Origin: an uncultured bacterium
GTDB taxonomy: Bacteria > Verrucomicrobiota > Kiritimatiellia > PWTM01
DNA: 64,000 bases
NCBI GenBank assembly: GCA_938010045.1
Contig: CALLFZ010000001.1
Coordinates: 1-64,000 of the forward strand
Reading direction: 5' to 3'
Program-made: the position numbers and the translations under genes
Part shown: positions 27,168-35,596 of the stretch, one piece after another
Numbering within the stretch: the first letter of the stretch is position 1
How the letters are laid out: each line of letters begins with the position of its first letter
The notes under the pieces: generated by a model
Told to the model about the DNA's origin: nothing
The model's database searches: none
The model's input: the letters and a program-made list of their open reading frames with translations, nothing else

Positions 27168-28211
27168 TCAACGCGGCAGGGCGTCGCGGATGGCGCGCAG
27201 CCAGACGCCGTCGGGGTCGCCCTTGGTGGGCACGAGCCATCCACCTTCGCCCAATTCGTTCCATGCAAACACGACCGCATACCGTTCGGGGGTGCACTGT
27301 TCGGGGTGCGTATCCATCCACGAGACGAGTTCCCGCAGGTGGGCCGCAAATTTCTCCGGTGTCCGGCCGGTGTAATACCAGCTTCCGCGCTGGGCATTCT
27401 CCCACGGTCGCCGGTCCCAGCCGACGCTGACGCATGGAATGTGCGGGAGCTCCCGGCTGCCCGCCCACGATTCGCGATGAAGCTGGTACAGACGTTCGAT
27501 CGGGTACTCCTGCCAGCCTTTCATCCAGCCGCCGTTGACATTGTAGCGGGTACTCGCGGCGAATGGCGGCGGAAGTCGAGGTGCGCAGCCGACCCACGCG
27601 ACGCCCGGCAAGCCCGCCTCACGCGCCGCGGCCTCCACCGCTGCCATTCCCTCGGGCAGCGCGTCGGACGGGTTGAAGATGACGATCATCGGGCGGCCGC
27701 GCAACGTCAGGTGGCCAGGCTCGCGAAACAGCGGCACCCAATGGCGCGCGGCGATCGTCCAGTTCTCGAGAGTGCGAAGCTGGAACGAGTCGTGGTTCGC
27801 CACCAGCAGACAAAACCCGAGCCGGGACCGGTTGGGCGCCGAGAGGTACAGCTTCAAGCCCGTATGTTTGGAATCGGCCGCGACCACCTGCGGGTCAGGA
27901 TGAAAGTACCAGCAGAAGGCCCAGAAGCTGAGACCGTGATCCGCGGCCAGGTCAATCTGCCGCTGCATGATCTCCGGTGTGTCGCTGCGCCAGCCCCACA
28001 CCGGTTCGCGATCCGCAAACTCGGTCGCGAGCGGACGTGTCAGATGCGTCGGCGCGTTGGATGCCCACGGCTCCGACGGATGTCCGGAGAACCGGTTCGT
28101 ACCGGACCAGCCGTCAAAGTACCAGGCGCCGAGTCGAATTCGCGGTTCGCTGGCCTGCACACAGGCCACCGCCGCCCACGCGGCCATCACCAACGTTCCA
28201 CGCGCGCTCAT
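27168..28211 (-). CDS. Secreted WbsX-like (GH99-like) protein
   Basis: The 347-residue protein begins with a signal peptide (MSARGTLVMAAWAAVACVQA). It then follows the WbsX/GH99-like plan: RIRLGAWYFDGW, GWRSDTPEIMQRQIDLAADHG, FWAFCWYFHP and a late VFAWNELGEGGW. The late Asn-Glu in AWNELGEG is the conserved acidic element. The family contains endo-alpha-mannosidase-like enzymes and proteins annotated as glycosyltransferases, so the activity is uncertain. The ATG overlaps the stop of the upstream isomerase-like pseudogene (ATGA, 28208-28211), showing that the two were translated from one mRNA. Confidence 0.78.
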   Translation of the reverse strand: MSARGTLVMAAWAAVACVQASEPRIRLGAWYFDGWSGTNRFSGHPSEPWASNAPTHLTRPLATEFADREPVWGWRSDTPEIMQRQIDLAADHGLSFWAFCWYFHPDPQVVAADSKHTGLKLYLSAPNRSRLGFCLLVANHDSFQLRTLENWTIAARHWVPLFREPGHLTLRGRPMIVIFNPSDALPEGMAAVEAAAREAGLPGVAWVGCAPRLPPPFAASTRYNVNGGWMKGWQEYPIERLYQLHRESWAGSRELPHIPCVSVGWDRRPWENAQRGSWYYTGRTPEKFAAHLRELVSWMDTHPEQCTPERYAVVFAWNELGEGGWLVPTKGDPDGVWLRAIRDALPR

Positions 28212-29719
28212 GCCCCGTTGATCCGCTCGAACTTCCACCGCGCACACAACTCATCCACCAGCGGCGTTATATCGCCGTAGAATGTCACGCGGTGCCCACC
28301 ACCCCGCCACTCTTCCGTGAGGCGTTCCATGTCGCCCCGCACGCGCGCGACGAGCTTCGTGCGGCAGGCCATGTCGTTGTCGTCGCAGCCAAGGGTGACG
28401 GCCTGATGCACCGTAATCTGCCGCAGTTCGGGATGGATTTCAACGCGGGTCGTCAGGTAGCCCGCCGGCAGCAGCGATTCGACCGAGGCACCCTTGCGGT
28501 CCTCCGAGTGCGACCGGATCCGGTATGGATAGGCGGGTCCCTGCGGGCCGAACGGCTTCGTCATCGCGACGCAGTGCGCATAGATGATGGCGTGTTGTGA
28601 GGTGTCGATCACGGGATCCGAGATGTACCCCGGCCGCCCGGTCAGCGCGCCGAACACGAGCATGGTCACCGCGGAGCGTACATCGGCTTCTCAGCCACCG
28701 ACCTGACCGTCGTCGTTGAGCTGAGAGAATCCTAGACAGGGATACGCGGCCAGATGACCACCATAAACTCCGCCGAGGCAATTGATCGTGATTCCGCGCG
28801 CGCGGTGCTTTGGCATCAGCGGCGACATCGCGCCGTACATGCGCCCAGATTGGATGATCTCCTCCCGTGTGGGTTCGACCACCGCCTTCGCGGAGGCGAT
28901 CCACCGTTCTGCGAAGGCCTCGGCCGGGTGGGGTCCGCCGCCTCATACGCGGCGGCCAGTTCCTTGAATTCGATCGGAACCAGGGTGATGCCGGTGCTCT
29001 CGGCCACCGCACGCTGCATCGTCGGTGCGACGGCTCGGCCCACGACCAGCAGTTTCATCGCGCGCAGCTCGGCGAACGCTTCATCCATCGGTCGAACCAC
29101 CACGCGGTCTTCGACGACTGGATCGGCCGGTCCGCGCCATGTCCGTTGGCGGCGTTCGCGGCGGAACGCCGCGGCCACCTGCTCCGCGCTCCAGCCGTCG
29201 GCGAGCCGCGCGAAGTGGCGGGCGGAGGCGACAATATCCTCCTCGCGTGAAGAGCTCACCCATTCCACGGGCTTGTTCAGCGCTCGAATTGCTGGTTGCC
29301 GCGTGAGGAAGAGGCCGGAGCCGCCGAACAGGTTGTCCACCACCAGAGTCGGCTTGCCGGTGCCGCACAGCTGGACGACGTCGTTGCGCCATCCGAGGCC
29401 CTGCAGGCAGATGAGATACCCCTGGACCTCGGCGTCGTGAGCGAGTACCGCGACGGCGTCCTCAGGTTTGTCCATGAGCCGGCCACACAGAAATCGAGTG
29501 GGGGCATTCGTGTTCGAGGAGCGAGATGATCTGCTGCCGGCGCGCGTCAACGTCGTAGCCGATATTCGGCCAGATCGGCTTGTCGTTGGTGGTTTCCGCG
29601 AATACGAGCCGCACACGCGGGCGGGCCCGCGCGGCCGGCGGTGCGGCGGTTTGTGCCCACGTGAGCGCGGAGCAACCCGCACAGGCCGCGCAACCCCCGA
29701 GAAATGCGCGGCGGGACAC
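28208..29719 (-). pseudogene. Tat-exported fucose/arabinose isomerase-like protein, inactivated
   Basis: The N-terminal frame starts at a GTG at 29719 (GGAGG about 12 bases upstream) with a twin-arginine-type signal (RRAFLGGCAACAGCSALTWA). The frame then changes near 29500 to AEVQGYLICLQGLG and KPTLVVDNLFGGSG, and changes again near 28930 to MYGAMSPLMPKHRARGITINCLGG. A TGA at 28691-28693 interrupts GQVGG-stop-EADVRSAVTML, exactly where related isomerase-fold proteins usually have Cys. The rest is clear: TGRPGYISDPVIDT, then PYRIRSHSEDRKGASV. Two frameshifts and one nonsense codon make it non-functional. It lies between the IDS-type sulfatase and the WbsX-like gene on the same strand. Confidence 0.82.
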
Positions 29720-29831
29720 GCACCGGTTGGACCTCCACGCAGGGGAGTTTATGGTTCTTCTGTCTCCGTTATTTTCCGAAGGGTCGCGAATGCTGTGTGG
29801 ACCGTCCATCCTTGCGGCGATTGCTGTCGTC

Positions 29832-31310
29832 TCAATCCGCCAGGTTGTCGCGCCGTTGCCCTGTGCCCGGCCCCGCGCGCCGGCTGGCGCCGGTTTCAGG
29901 GTTGCGTCTGCTCGCGCGCCGTTGGTCGGCGGCGCCGTCCTCCACCGGGGCGGCGGGGGCCTCGGTCGCGGGCAGCAACGCTTTGAGCCGCGCGATGATC
30001 GGCGCCGAGTCCGCCCGCGAGACGAGGTTGGTCCATTCGTTCGGGTCGCAGTGGTGGTCGTAGAGCTCCTCCGATCCGTCTTCGTACCGGATGTAGCGCC
30101 ACTGGCGATCGCGCACGCTGTGATTGCCGCGTCCGTGGGTAGTGATGCCCACGCCGTCCCACGGCGCGGCCGGATTTCGTAGCAGCGGCAGTAGGGAGCG
30201 GCCCTGCACATGCGCCGGGATCGGCAGCCCCAACAGGTCGCACACAGTCGGATAGATCGACATGAAATCGACCGGCGCGGCGCATCGTCCGCCGGCGTTC
30301 GCGACGTTCGGAGCGACGACCAACAGCGGTGCGCGCGCGGACTCCTCCCACAGCGTGAACTTGCGCCAGTGCTGTTTTTCACCGAGGTGCCAACCGTGAT
30401 CCGACCATAGCACGATCACCAATCGGTTCGATCGCCAGCTGCGGTCGGCCGCCTCGATCAGCCGTCCGAGCTGTGTATCGACAAAGGCAATCGTGGCCAA
30501 ATAGGCCTGCACGCCCGCCTTCCAGAGGCCGGCTTGGGTCACTGCCGCGTGATCGCCCTGCGACGTGGCCATCCTCACGCCGGCGGGCGGGATGTCGTCG
30601 AGATCGTTCGGGATCGTCGGCGGCAGTTGGATCGTGTCGAGGGGGAACATGTCGAAGTATTTCCGTGGCACATACCAGGGCAGGTGCGGTTTGATGAAGC
30701 CAACGGCGAGAAAGAGCGGGCGGTCATGGCGTTTCTGTAGCTGCTCAGCGCCCCAGCTTGCGAGGCGGTAATCCTGCATGTCCTCATCGGCGGCATCGAG
30801 TGGTCCCCAATCGAAGTGTTCGCGGCCGAGCCCGGTCATGTCGGGCCGCGGAGGCGGCGGGCTGTTCGGAGCGGCATAGTAATCGTCCCAATCGTTGGCC
30901 TGCCCCGGCGGCAGGCGGTGAGTGTGGTAGATCTTGCCGGCGCCCAGCACGAGATACCCCTGTTGCTTCAGATGGCGATTCAATGTGAGCACGCCGTTGA
31001 GCGGGATCGAGAAGGAGTGATGATTATAATAGATGCCCGACGAATACGGCCGCAGGCCGCTCATCAGAGCCGCGCGGGAAGGGTTGCAGGCGGGCGCGGC
31101 GCATTGCGCGGTTTCAAAGAGCACGCCTCGGGCGGCCAGCGCGTCGAGGTGTGGGGTGCGAGCTTGCGGGTGCCCGCCGAGACAGCCGGTCCAATCGTTG
31201 AGATCGTCAATCGCGATGAAGAGCATATCCGGCTTGTCGGTGGCTCCCGAGGCGATGGCGATGATTCCCGTCACGCCTGCGAGGGCGAGCAATCTCTGAA
31301 TGCGGCTCAT
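29832..31310 (-). CDS. Secreted iduronate-2-sulfatase-type sulfatase
   Basis: The 492-residue enzyme is of the type I sulfatase family and closest in layout to iduronate-2-sulfatase-like proteins. A signal peptide is followed by metal-binding IAIDDLNDW and the modification signature ACNPSR with the formylglycine Cys at residue 75. Further motifs are the active-site GKIYHTH, VGFIKPHLPWYVP, and WSDHGWHLGEKQHW. AAGGAGG lies 5 bases before the ATG. The last 30 residues are Arg-rich and low in complexity, suggesting the original stop was lost and the frame extended. It heads the leftward operon with the broken isomerase and WbsX-like genes. Confidence 0.93.
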   Translation of the reverse strand: MSRIQRLLALAGVTGIIAIASGATDKPDMLFIAIDDLNDWTGCLGGHPQARTPHLDALAARGVLFETAQCAAPACNPSRAALMSGLRPYSSGIYYNHHSFSIPLNGVLTLNRHLKQQGYLVLGAGKIYHTHRLPPGQANDWDDYYAAPNSPPPPRPDMTGLGREHFDWGPLDAADEDMQDYRLASWGAEQLQKRHDRPLFLAVGFIKPHLPWYVPRKYFDMFPLDTIQLPPTIPNDLDDIPPAGVRMATSQGDHAAVTQAGLWKAGVQAYLATIAFVDTQLGRLIEAADRSWRSNRLVIVLWSDHGWHLGEKQHWRKFTLWEESARAPLLVVAPNVANAGGRCAAPVDFMSIYPTVCDLLGLPIPAHVQGRSLLPLLRNPAAPWDGVGITTHGRGNHSVRDRQWRYIRYEDGSEELYDHHCDPNEWTNLVSRADSAPIIARLKALLPATEAPAAPVEDGAADQRRASRRNPETGASRRAGPGTGQRRDNLAD

Positions 31311-31515
31311 TCGGGCCTCCTTGGTTACAGGTGTAGTCTATCACACCGGCATGAATTGCCCAGGCCGGATCGGAGCGGGCAGGAACTGGGGCGAGTCGGT
31401 CCCGGCTGCGTGGGTGTGCGGAGCCGGCGAAGGGCGCACCCCGGACGGGGCGGTTCAAGGGCCGCTGAACACGCGCTTGTCAGACGGGGCGGTCCGTTCG
31501 AGACTGGCGGCGGTT

Positions 31516-31596
31516 GCCCGGGTGGCGGAATGGCAGACGCAACGGACTTAAAATCCGTTTCCGAAAGGAGTGCGGGTTCGAGTCCCGCCCCGGGCA
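31516..31596 (+). tRNA. tRNA-Leu (anticodon TAA)
   Basis: Class II tRNA with acceptor GCCCGGG/CCCGGGC, anticodon stem ACGGA/TCCGT with loop CTTAAAA (anticodon TAA), a variable arm TTCCGAAAGGAGT, and T-arm GCGGG-TTCGAGT-CCCGC. After discriminator A the genome reads CAT, so the CCA end is not encoded, unlike the other three tRNAs of the window. Confidence 0.93.
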
Positions 31597-31616
31597 CATG
31601 TTGGGGGGGCGGCAGC

Positions 31617-33326
31617 TTAGGCGGCCGCGCGTGCGCGATGGCGGCCGAGGACGAGATCCGCGAGCACCCAGAGGGCGAGCACCAGCAGCACCAGTGAGAC
31701 GCCGCCGACAAACGCGCTGCCCTGCCGAGCGAGATTGTTCCAAGCGAGCTGCGCGAGGGCGGTGAGCGTCGTGGCCAGCATGAAGGCCGCCGGCAGCAGT
31801 ACGTAGAGGGCCGGTCGTCCTTCCGAGCGCAGCCAGCCGTACACCACCAGCAGCGCCAGGGCCGCGAGGAGCTGATTCGAGGCACCGAAGGCGGGCCAGA
31901 TCGCCTTCCAGACCGGCATCATCACACCGCCCGGTCCGGGCACTTCGCGGAACACCACCAATAGGGGGATAACCAGAACCAGGGTGGTGGCCAGCAACCG
32001 CGTCTTCAGTTCGCCTCCGCTCAGGCCCAGCAACTCCTGCAGCAAGAACCGGGCGAGGCGGGTGCAGGTGTCGAGCGTGGTCAGCAAAAATGTGCTCACC
32101 GCGAGCATGCCGAAGACCGTCGCGCTCGAGGGGGGGAGCGTAAACACCTGCAGAAATCGGCCGAGCCCGCCCGCGAAAATCTGCACCGGATTCGCGGTAC
32201 TGCGCTCGGGCAGAACCATCACAGTGAGCACCGCGACAATCGCGAGAATGCCCTCGACGAGCATCGCGCCGTAGCCGACCAGCCGGGCCGAGGACTCGCG
32301 ATCGAGTTGTTTGGCCGTGGTGCCCGACGCCACGATCGAGTGAAACCCAGAAACCGCTCCGCAAGCGATCGTGACGAACAACGCCGGGAAGATGGCTCCG
32401 AGGGTCGAATCGCGCCAGCCGACGAGGGCGGGATACGTGGCGCTCACGGTGCCGCTCAACGTCGAAGCGACGACGCCGATCACGCCGCCGAGCAGGCACG
32501 CGTAGAGCAGGAACGACGCGAGATAGTCGCGGGGCTGCAGCAGCAGCCAGACCGGCAGCACCGAGGCGGCCATGCAATACATCAGCAGGACCGCGCTCCA
32601 GAAATTCTTTGCCGAGCCGCCGATCGTCGGCACCATGTCCGCGGTCAGGGGCCAGCGATATCCAGCGTAGACGGCCAGGAACACGAGCGGCACGAAGACG
32701 GCCGTCGCGTGTCCAATCGGCACTTGAAGCCGGTAAATGGCCGTGCCAAGCAGCAACGCCAGCGCAATATAGATGAGGGAAGCCGCTGCCACGGCGCCAC
32801 CCTCGCGCATAGTGGTGCGCGCGCTTTCGGGCAGGTCGGCGGCGACCTGCGCGATCGGCGCGAAGCTCGATGCGGTCAGGTCCAAAAACACAATGATCAC
32901 ATAGATCATCGAAAGCAAAATGAAGAGGAGCAGCGCCCGATGCGTGGCGGGGTGGATCAGCTGCCGGCTGATATCGGCAATCGAACGTCCGCCGTTGCGT
33001 ATGCTGGCCATCAGTGCCGTGAAATCATGGACCCCACCCACGAAGACCGCGCCGACCAAAATCCAGGCCAACGCCGGCAGCCAGCCGAACGCCATCGCTG
33101 CGAACACCGGCCCGACAATCGGTCCGGCGCCGGCGATCGAGCTGAAGTGATGGCCGAACAACACCAGCGGTCGGGTCGGGACAAAGTCCACGCCGTCAGT
33201 CTGTGTGACCGCCGGCACGGGGCGCGCGTCGTCTACACCCAGCCACCTCGCGATACGGGCTCCGTACAACACATAGGCGACGCTGAACACGAGGATACCG
33301 GCCGCGAGTGGAGCGAGCATCAACAC
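31617..33326 (-). CDS. cstA: CstA-family carbon starvation / peptide or pyruvate permease
   Basis: This integral membrane protein of 569 residues has about 15 hydrophobic helices. It matches CstA through the N-terminal VPTRPLVLFGHHFSSIAGAGPIVGP stretch (key part HHFSSIAGAGP), then VFVGGVHDF, and ACGAVSGFHSIVASGTTAKQL. CstA proteins import peptides or pyruvate under carbon starvation. It is shorter than the roughly 700-residue enteric version. Its stop lies 20 bases from the tRNA-Leu gene, which is transcribed toward it. There is no linked LytS/BtsS-type regulator. Confidence 0.93.
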   Translation of the reverse strand: MLMLAPLAAGILVFSVAYVLYGARIARWLGVDDARPVPAVTQTDGVDFVPTRPLVLFGHHFSSIAGAGPIVGPVFAAMAFGWLPALAWILVGAVFVGGVHDFTALMASIRNGGRSIADISRQLIHPATHRALLLFILLSMIYVIIVFLDLTASSFAPIAQVAADLPESARTTMREGGAVAAASLIYIALALLLGTAIYRLQVPIGHATAVFVPLVFLAVYAGYRWPLTADMVPTIGGSAKNFWSAVLLMYCMAASVLPVWLLLQPRDYLASFLLYACLLGGVIGVVASTLSGTVSATYPALVGWRDSTLGAIFPALFVTIACGAVSGFHSIVASGTTAKQLDRESSARLVGYGAMLVEGILAIVAVLTVMVLPERSTANPVQIFAGGLGRFLQVFTLPPSSATVFGMLAVSTFLLTTLDTCTRLARFLLQELLGLSGGELKTRLLATTLVLVIPLLVVFREVPGPGGVMMPVWKAIWPAFGASNQLLAALALLVVYGWLRSEGRPALYVLLPAAFMLATTLTALAQLAWNNLARQGSAFVGGVSLVLLVLALWVLADLVLGRHRARAAA

Positions 33327-33627
33327 ATTGAAACTCTACTTCCTGTGCGGGCGCGAGTCCAGCGCGGGTCCCGAGCAAGTCGTGCCGGTGTGTGCGCCAT
33401 GGGGGAGAGTGGCCGTCCGTTCGGGGCAGAGCGGAGCGACAAGCCGGACGATTTGGGCATCTGTTTGTGCTGCGTGTGGCCTTCATTCAGTTGCTCGGCG
33501 TTCGGGAATCATCCGGGGTGAGCCCTCGGCGCGGTCCCGCCGGGGGCCAGCCCGGCGGGAGCCGATTGCGTTGCTGATTGTTGTGAGGGGGAAGACGAGG
33601 CGTCGGGATGCGGCTCGGAGTGCGCGT

Positions 33628-33744
33628 GTGCCTGTCCCCGATCGCGAACGGGGGCAGCGGACCGGGGACAGGCATGGTTACAGGGGGCCCAATGGTCGCA
33701 CTGGGGAACGGCATGGTCCCAGGTGACCCATGGGGACAGGCACC
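33628..33744. repeat. GTGCCTGTCCCC repeat island with a hairpin
   Basis: GTGCCTGTCCCC (33628-33639) is followed by its near-perfect inverse GGGGACAGGCAT (33664-33675), giving an 11-bp stem around a 24-base loop. A third copy, GGGGACAGGCACC, lies at 33732-33744. The same motif recurs at 39337-39348 and 39561-39572. The 300 bases before it (33327-33627) contain no gene that I can support. Confidence 0.65.
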
Positions 33745-33769
33745 TGGGCACCATATTGAAACTGTGATG

Positions 33770-34139
33770 GATTTCGCACGGCTTCTCAAGAGATTCTGCG
33801 CTCTCCCACCAGCCAGAATAATTTGCATAAAATTGCACTACAATATGATGCAATCTTATCTAAAGTTGGTTCGACAGGAGAAATCGACCGTATTTCGGAT
33901 CGGAGATGAGATCATAAACAATCGCGCCTCTCTTGGTTGTTTATGGAACAGCATTCAGGCTTGGTTGGTTGCTTCCGATGTTGGAGAATACACCCACAGT
34001 TTTCGTTTGGGCAGACCGATGGTGTTTTCACTCTCCAACGGATTGGGTCAAGTGGGATTGTTCTCGTCTTCGATCCAGCGCCGAGCGGTCGTTTCATGGT
34101 CTGCGCTCTCGTGCCATTCCGCATCGGCGCTCGCCCACG
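33770..34139. other. AT-rich patch with a hairpin, no gene seen
   Basis: This stretch is much lower in GC than its surroundings. It holds an 8-bp inverted repeat, ATAAACAA (33914-33921) and TTGTTTAT (33937-33944). It borders the decayed IS1380-type transposase and may be an end of that insertion or other foreign DNA. No open frame here has recognisable features. Confidence 0.4.
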
Positions 34140-34925
34140 GGGCAACCGCATTGCAGTTGAATTGCCGCAAGTCGAGGCGCTGAAGACACGCCAACGAGCA
34201 GCGGATGTTCGAGCGCAGGCTGCGAGCCGACACGCCCATGCGCAGCGTTTTGAGCCGGGCCACGCCTTCCTGGGCGCTCTTCAGCACGCGGCGGTTGAGA
34301 TGATGCACGAGGATGTAGCTCACCATCCCGATCGGCAGCATCGCCGCCTCGTGCCCTAGAAGCTGTGCAGGTTGAACTCGCGCCACCCGTATTCATCCTT
34401 CCGTTCCTTGAGGGCGTTCTCCTCCTTGGCCCGCAACCGGTAGATGCGCCAGATCTGTTCAGGGACCTCGACCGTGCAGTTGATCACCAGCACGCTGTAG
34501 CGATAGTCCTGGTGCTCCTCCAGGTCCCGGAATAACATCGGCGGCTTGCCGCCGGGCCGGCGGTCGGGTGTGCACATCCTAGCGGATGATAATCAGCCGC
34601 CGCGCTCTCTTCTAGGTGTTTAGCGCCTCCGCCACCTCCAAACCTCGGTCCACGTGGCGCCAGTTTTCGATGCCGCGAATCGCGTTCTGCACATACGCCC
34701 TCAGCCGCAATGCCACGATGTGGGGTTCGCCTCTCCCCTTTAGACTCTCGAGAGAACCCTCTTCGCCGAACCCGCTGTTGGCCAGCGTCCAGCAAAGGCG
34801 CAGCGTCCGCGGCAGTCCCCGGCAGCTTGGTCGTAGAACGCGACGCACGGACGGGCCGTGTGCGTTCGCCGCGCCGGTTCCAGAGGTTGACCACACACCT
34901 GCACTTCAAGCCAGCCTTGATCAGA
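34140..34925 (-). pseudogene. Decayed IS1380/IS4-type DDE transposase
   Basis: Fragments of one transposase lie in order along the reverse strand in shifting frames: CVVNLWNRRG near 34870, TLANSGFGEEGSLESL followed by IVALRLRAYVQNAIRG (34780-34650), then after a gap RYSVLVINCTVEVPEQIWRI and KEENALKERKDEYGWREFN (34500-34380), and finally GHEAAMLPIGMVSYILVHHL (34360-34300). The order and motifs (ADSGF-like, YR..R...E..IKE) are those of IS1380/IS4-group enzymes. Stops and frameshifts are frequent, so it is an old remnant. Terminal inverted repeats were not found. Confidence 0.72.
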
Positions 34926-35079
34926 TCGTTCTTTGCCTGTTTCCCGAAAAGTGCCGGTGCGGGACGGTCGCATGGCTACTGGCGCCGCACCGGCGCCGCG
35001 TAGTCGTTCCGCCACATCCGACGGAAGCCGTCAGCGCGGGTGGGCTTCCCACCGGGACATCGGGAATGTTCGTGAACCT

Positions 35080-35590
35080 CCCCGCTCCGCCCGACGGCCT
35101 CGCGGCCGCTCGAATCCCCCGTACGCAACGAAATTCAATGTTGTTGGTTTCGTTGTCCGGGCTGTTGCTGTTCCGGTTCGCGAGCCGCGCGTTGTTCGCG
35201 TTGTTGTTCCATGCCCTACCCCGCAGGACCCGATACGAGCCGCTGGCAGGTCCGCATGGATCGCTCGGCGGTGAACTGGCGTAGTATCCGCTTTCGTATC
35301 AGTCCCAGCGCCACTCCCACAGGTTGCCCGCCATGTCGCACAGCCCATACCCGTTCGGCGCCAAGGACCCCGCCGGACTGGTGTAGGGCATCCCGCCGGT
35401 GTCGTACGTGGGGTGGTATTCCGTCGTCGGGCTGGTGTCAAAGGTGCGAGACGCCATAAATGGCGTAGAAGTTCGCCCGCGCGTGCTGGATGCGGTTGGC
35501 GTCGTCCCACGGGAAGTGCCGATTCGCCACCCCGACGCGCTGCGGCCGCCCCGCACAAAGCCGGCCCGGCATGGGCGACTCGCGCTTGTG
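35080..35590 (-). pseudogene. Fragment of a formylglycine-generating-enzyme-fold (SUMF1) protein
   Basis: From about 35580 downward one frame reads NRHFPWDDANRIQHARANFY; a frameshift near 35445 leads to DTSPTTEYHPTYDTGG and APNGYGLCDMAGNLWEWRWD. A TGA at 35299-35301 replaces the Trp expected in WDWY. The frame continues as YESGYYASS, SGSYRVLRGRAWNNN and a strongly Asn-rich tail ending IEFRCVRG. This is the C-terminal half of an FGE/C-type-lectin-fold domain. The N-terminal half is missing; the fragment abuts the stop of the 1216-residue gene. Such domains are either sulfatase-activating enzymes or ligand-binding display proteins. Confidence 0.78.
35139..35210 (-). repeat. AAC-rich stretch resembling a DGR variable/template repeat
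   Basis: Within the FGE-fold fragment, almost every Asn codon in WNNNANNARLANRNSNSPDN and the following NN pair is AAC, giving about a dozen AAC codons in 72 bases. Diversity-generating retroelements use such AAC-rich template repeats because adenine-specific mutagenesis then varies those positions. No reverse transcriptase is visible nearby, so this could be an inactive target, a template-like copy, or simple inheritance of a diversified ancestor. Confidence 0.4.
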
Positions 35591-35596
35591 GCCGCG

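Noticed and set aside
28691-28693. Selenocysteine at the TGA of the isomerase-like gene
   Set aside because: The same gene has two frameshifts, and no SECIS hairpin is obvious after the TGA; nonsense decay is simpler. Kept as a check in the findings.
35299-35301. TGA read as Trp (alternative genetic code)
   Set aside because: Many intact genes here end with TGA (for example recB, the fucosidase, trmD), so TGA is a normal stop.
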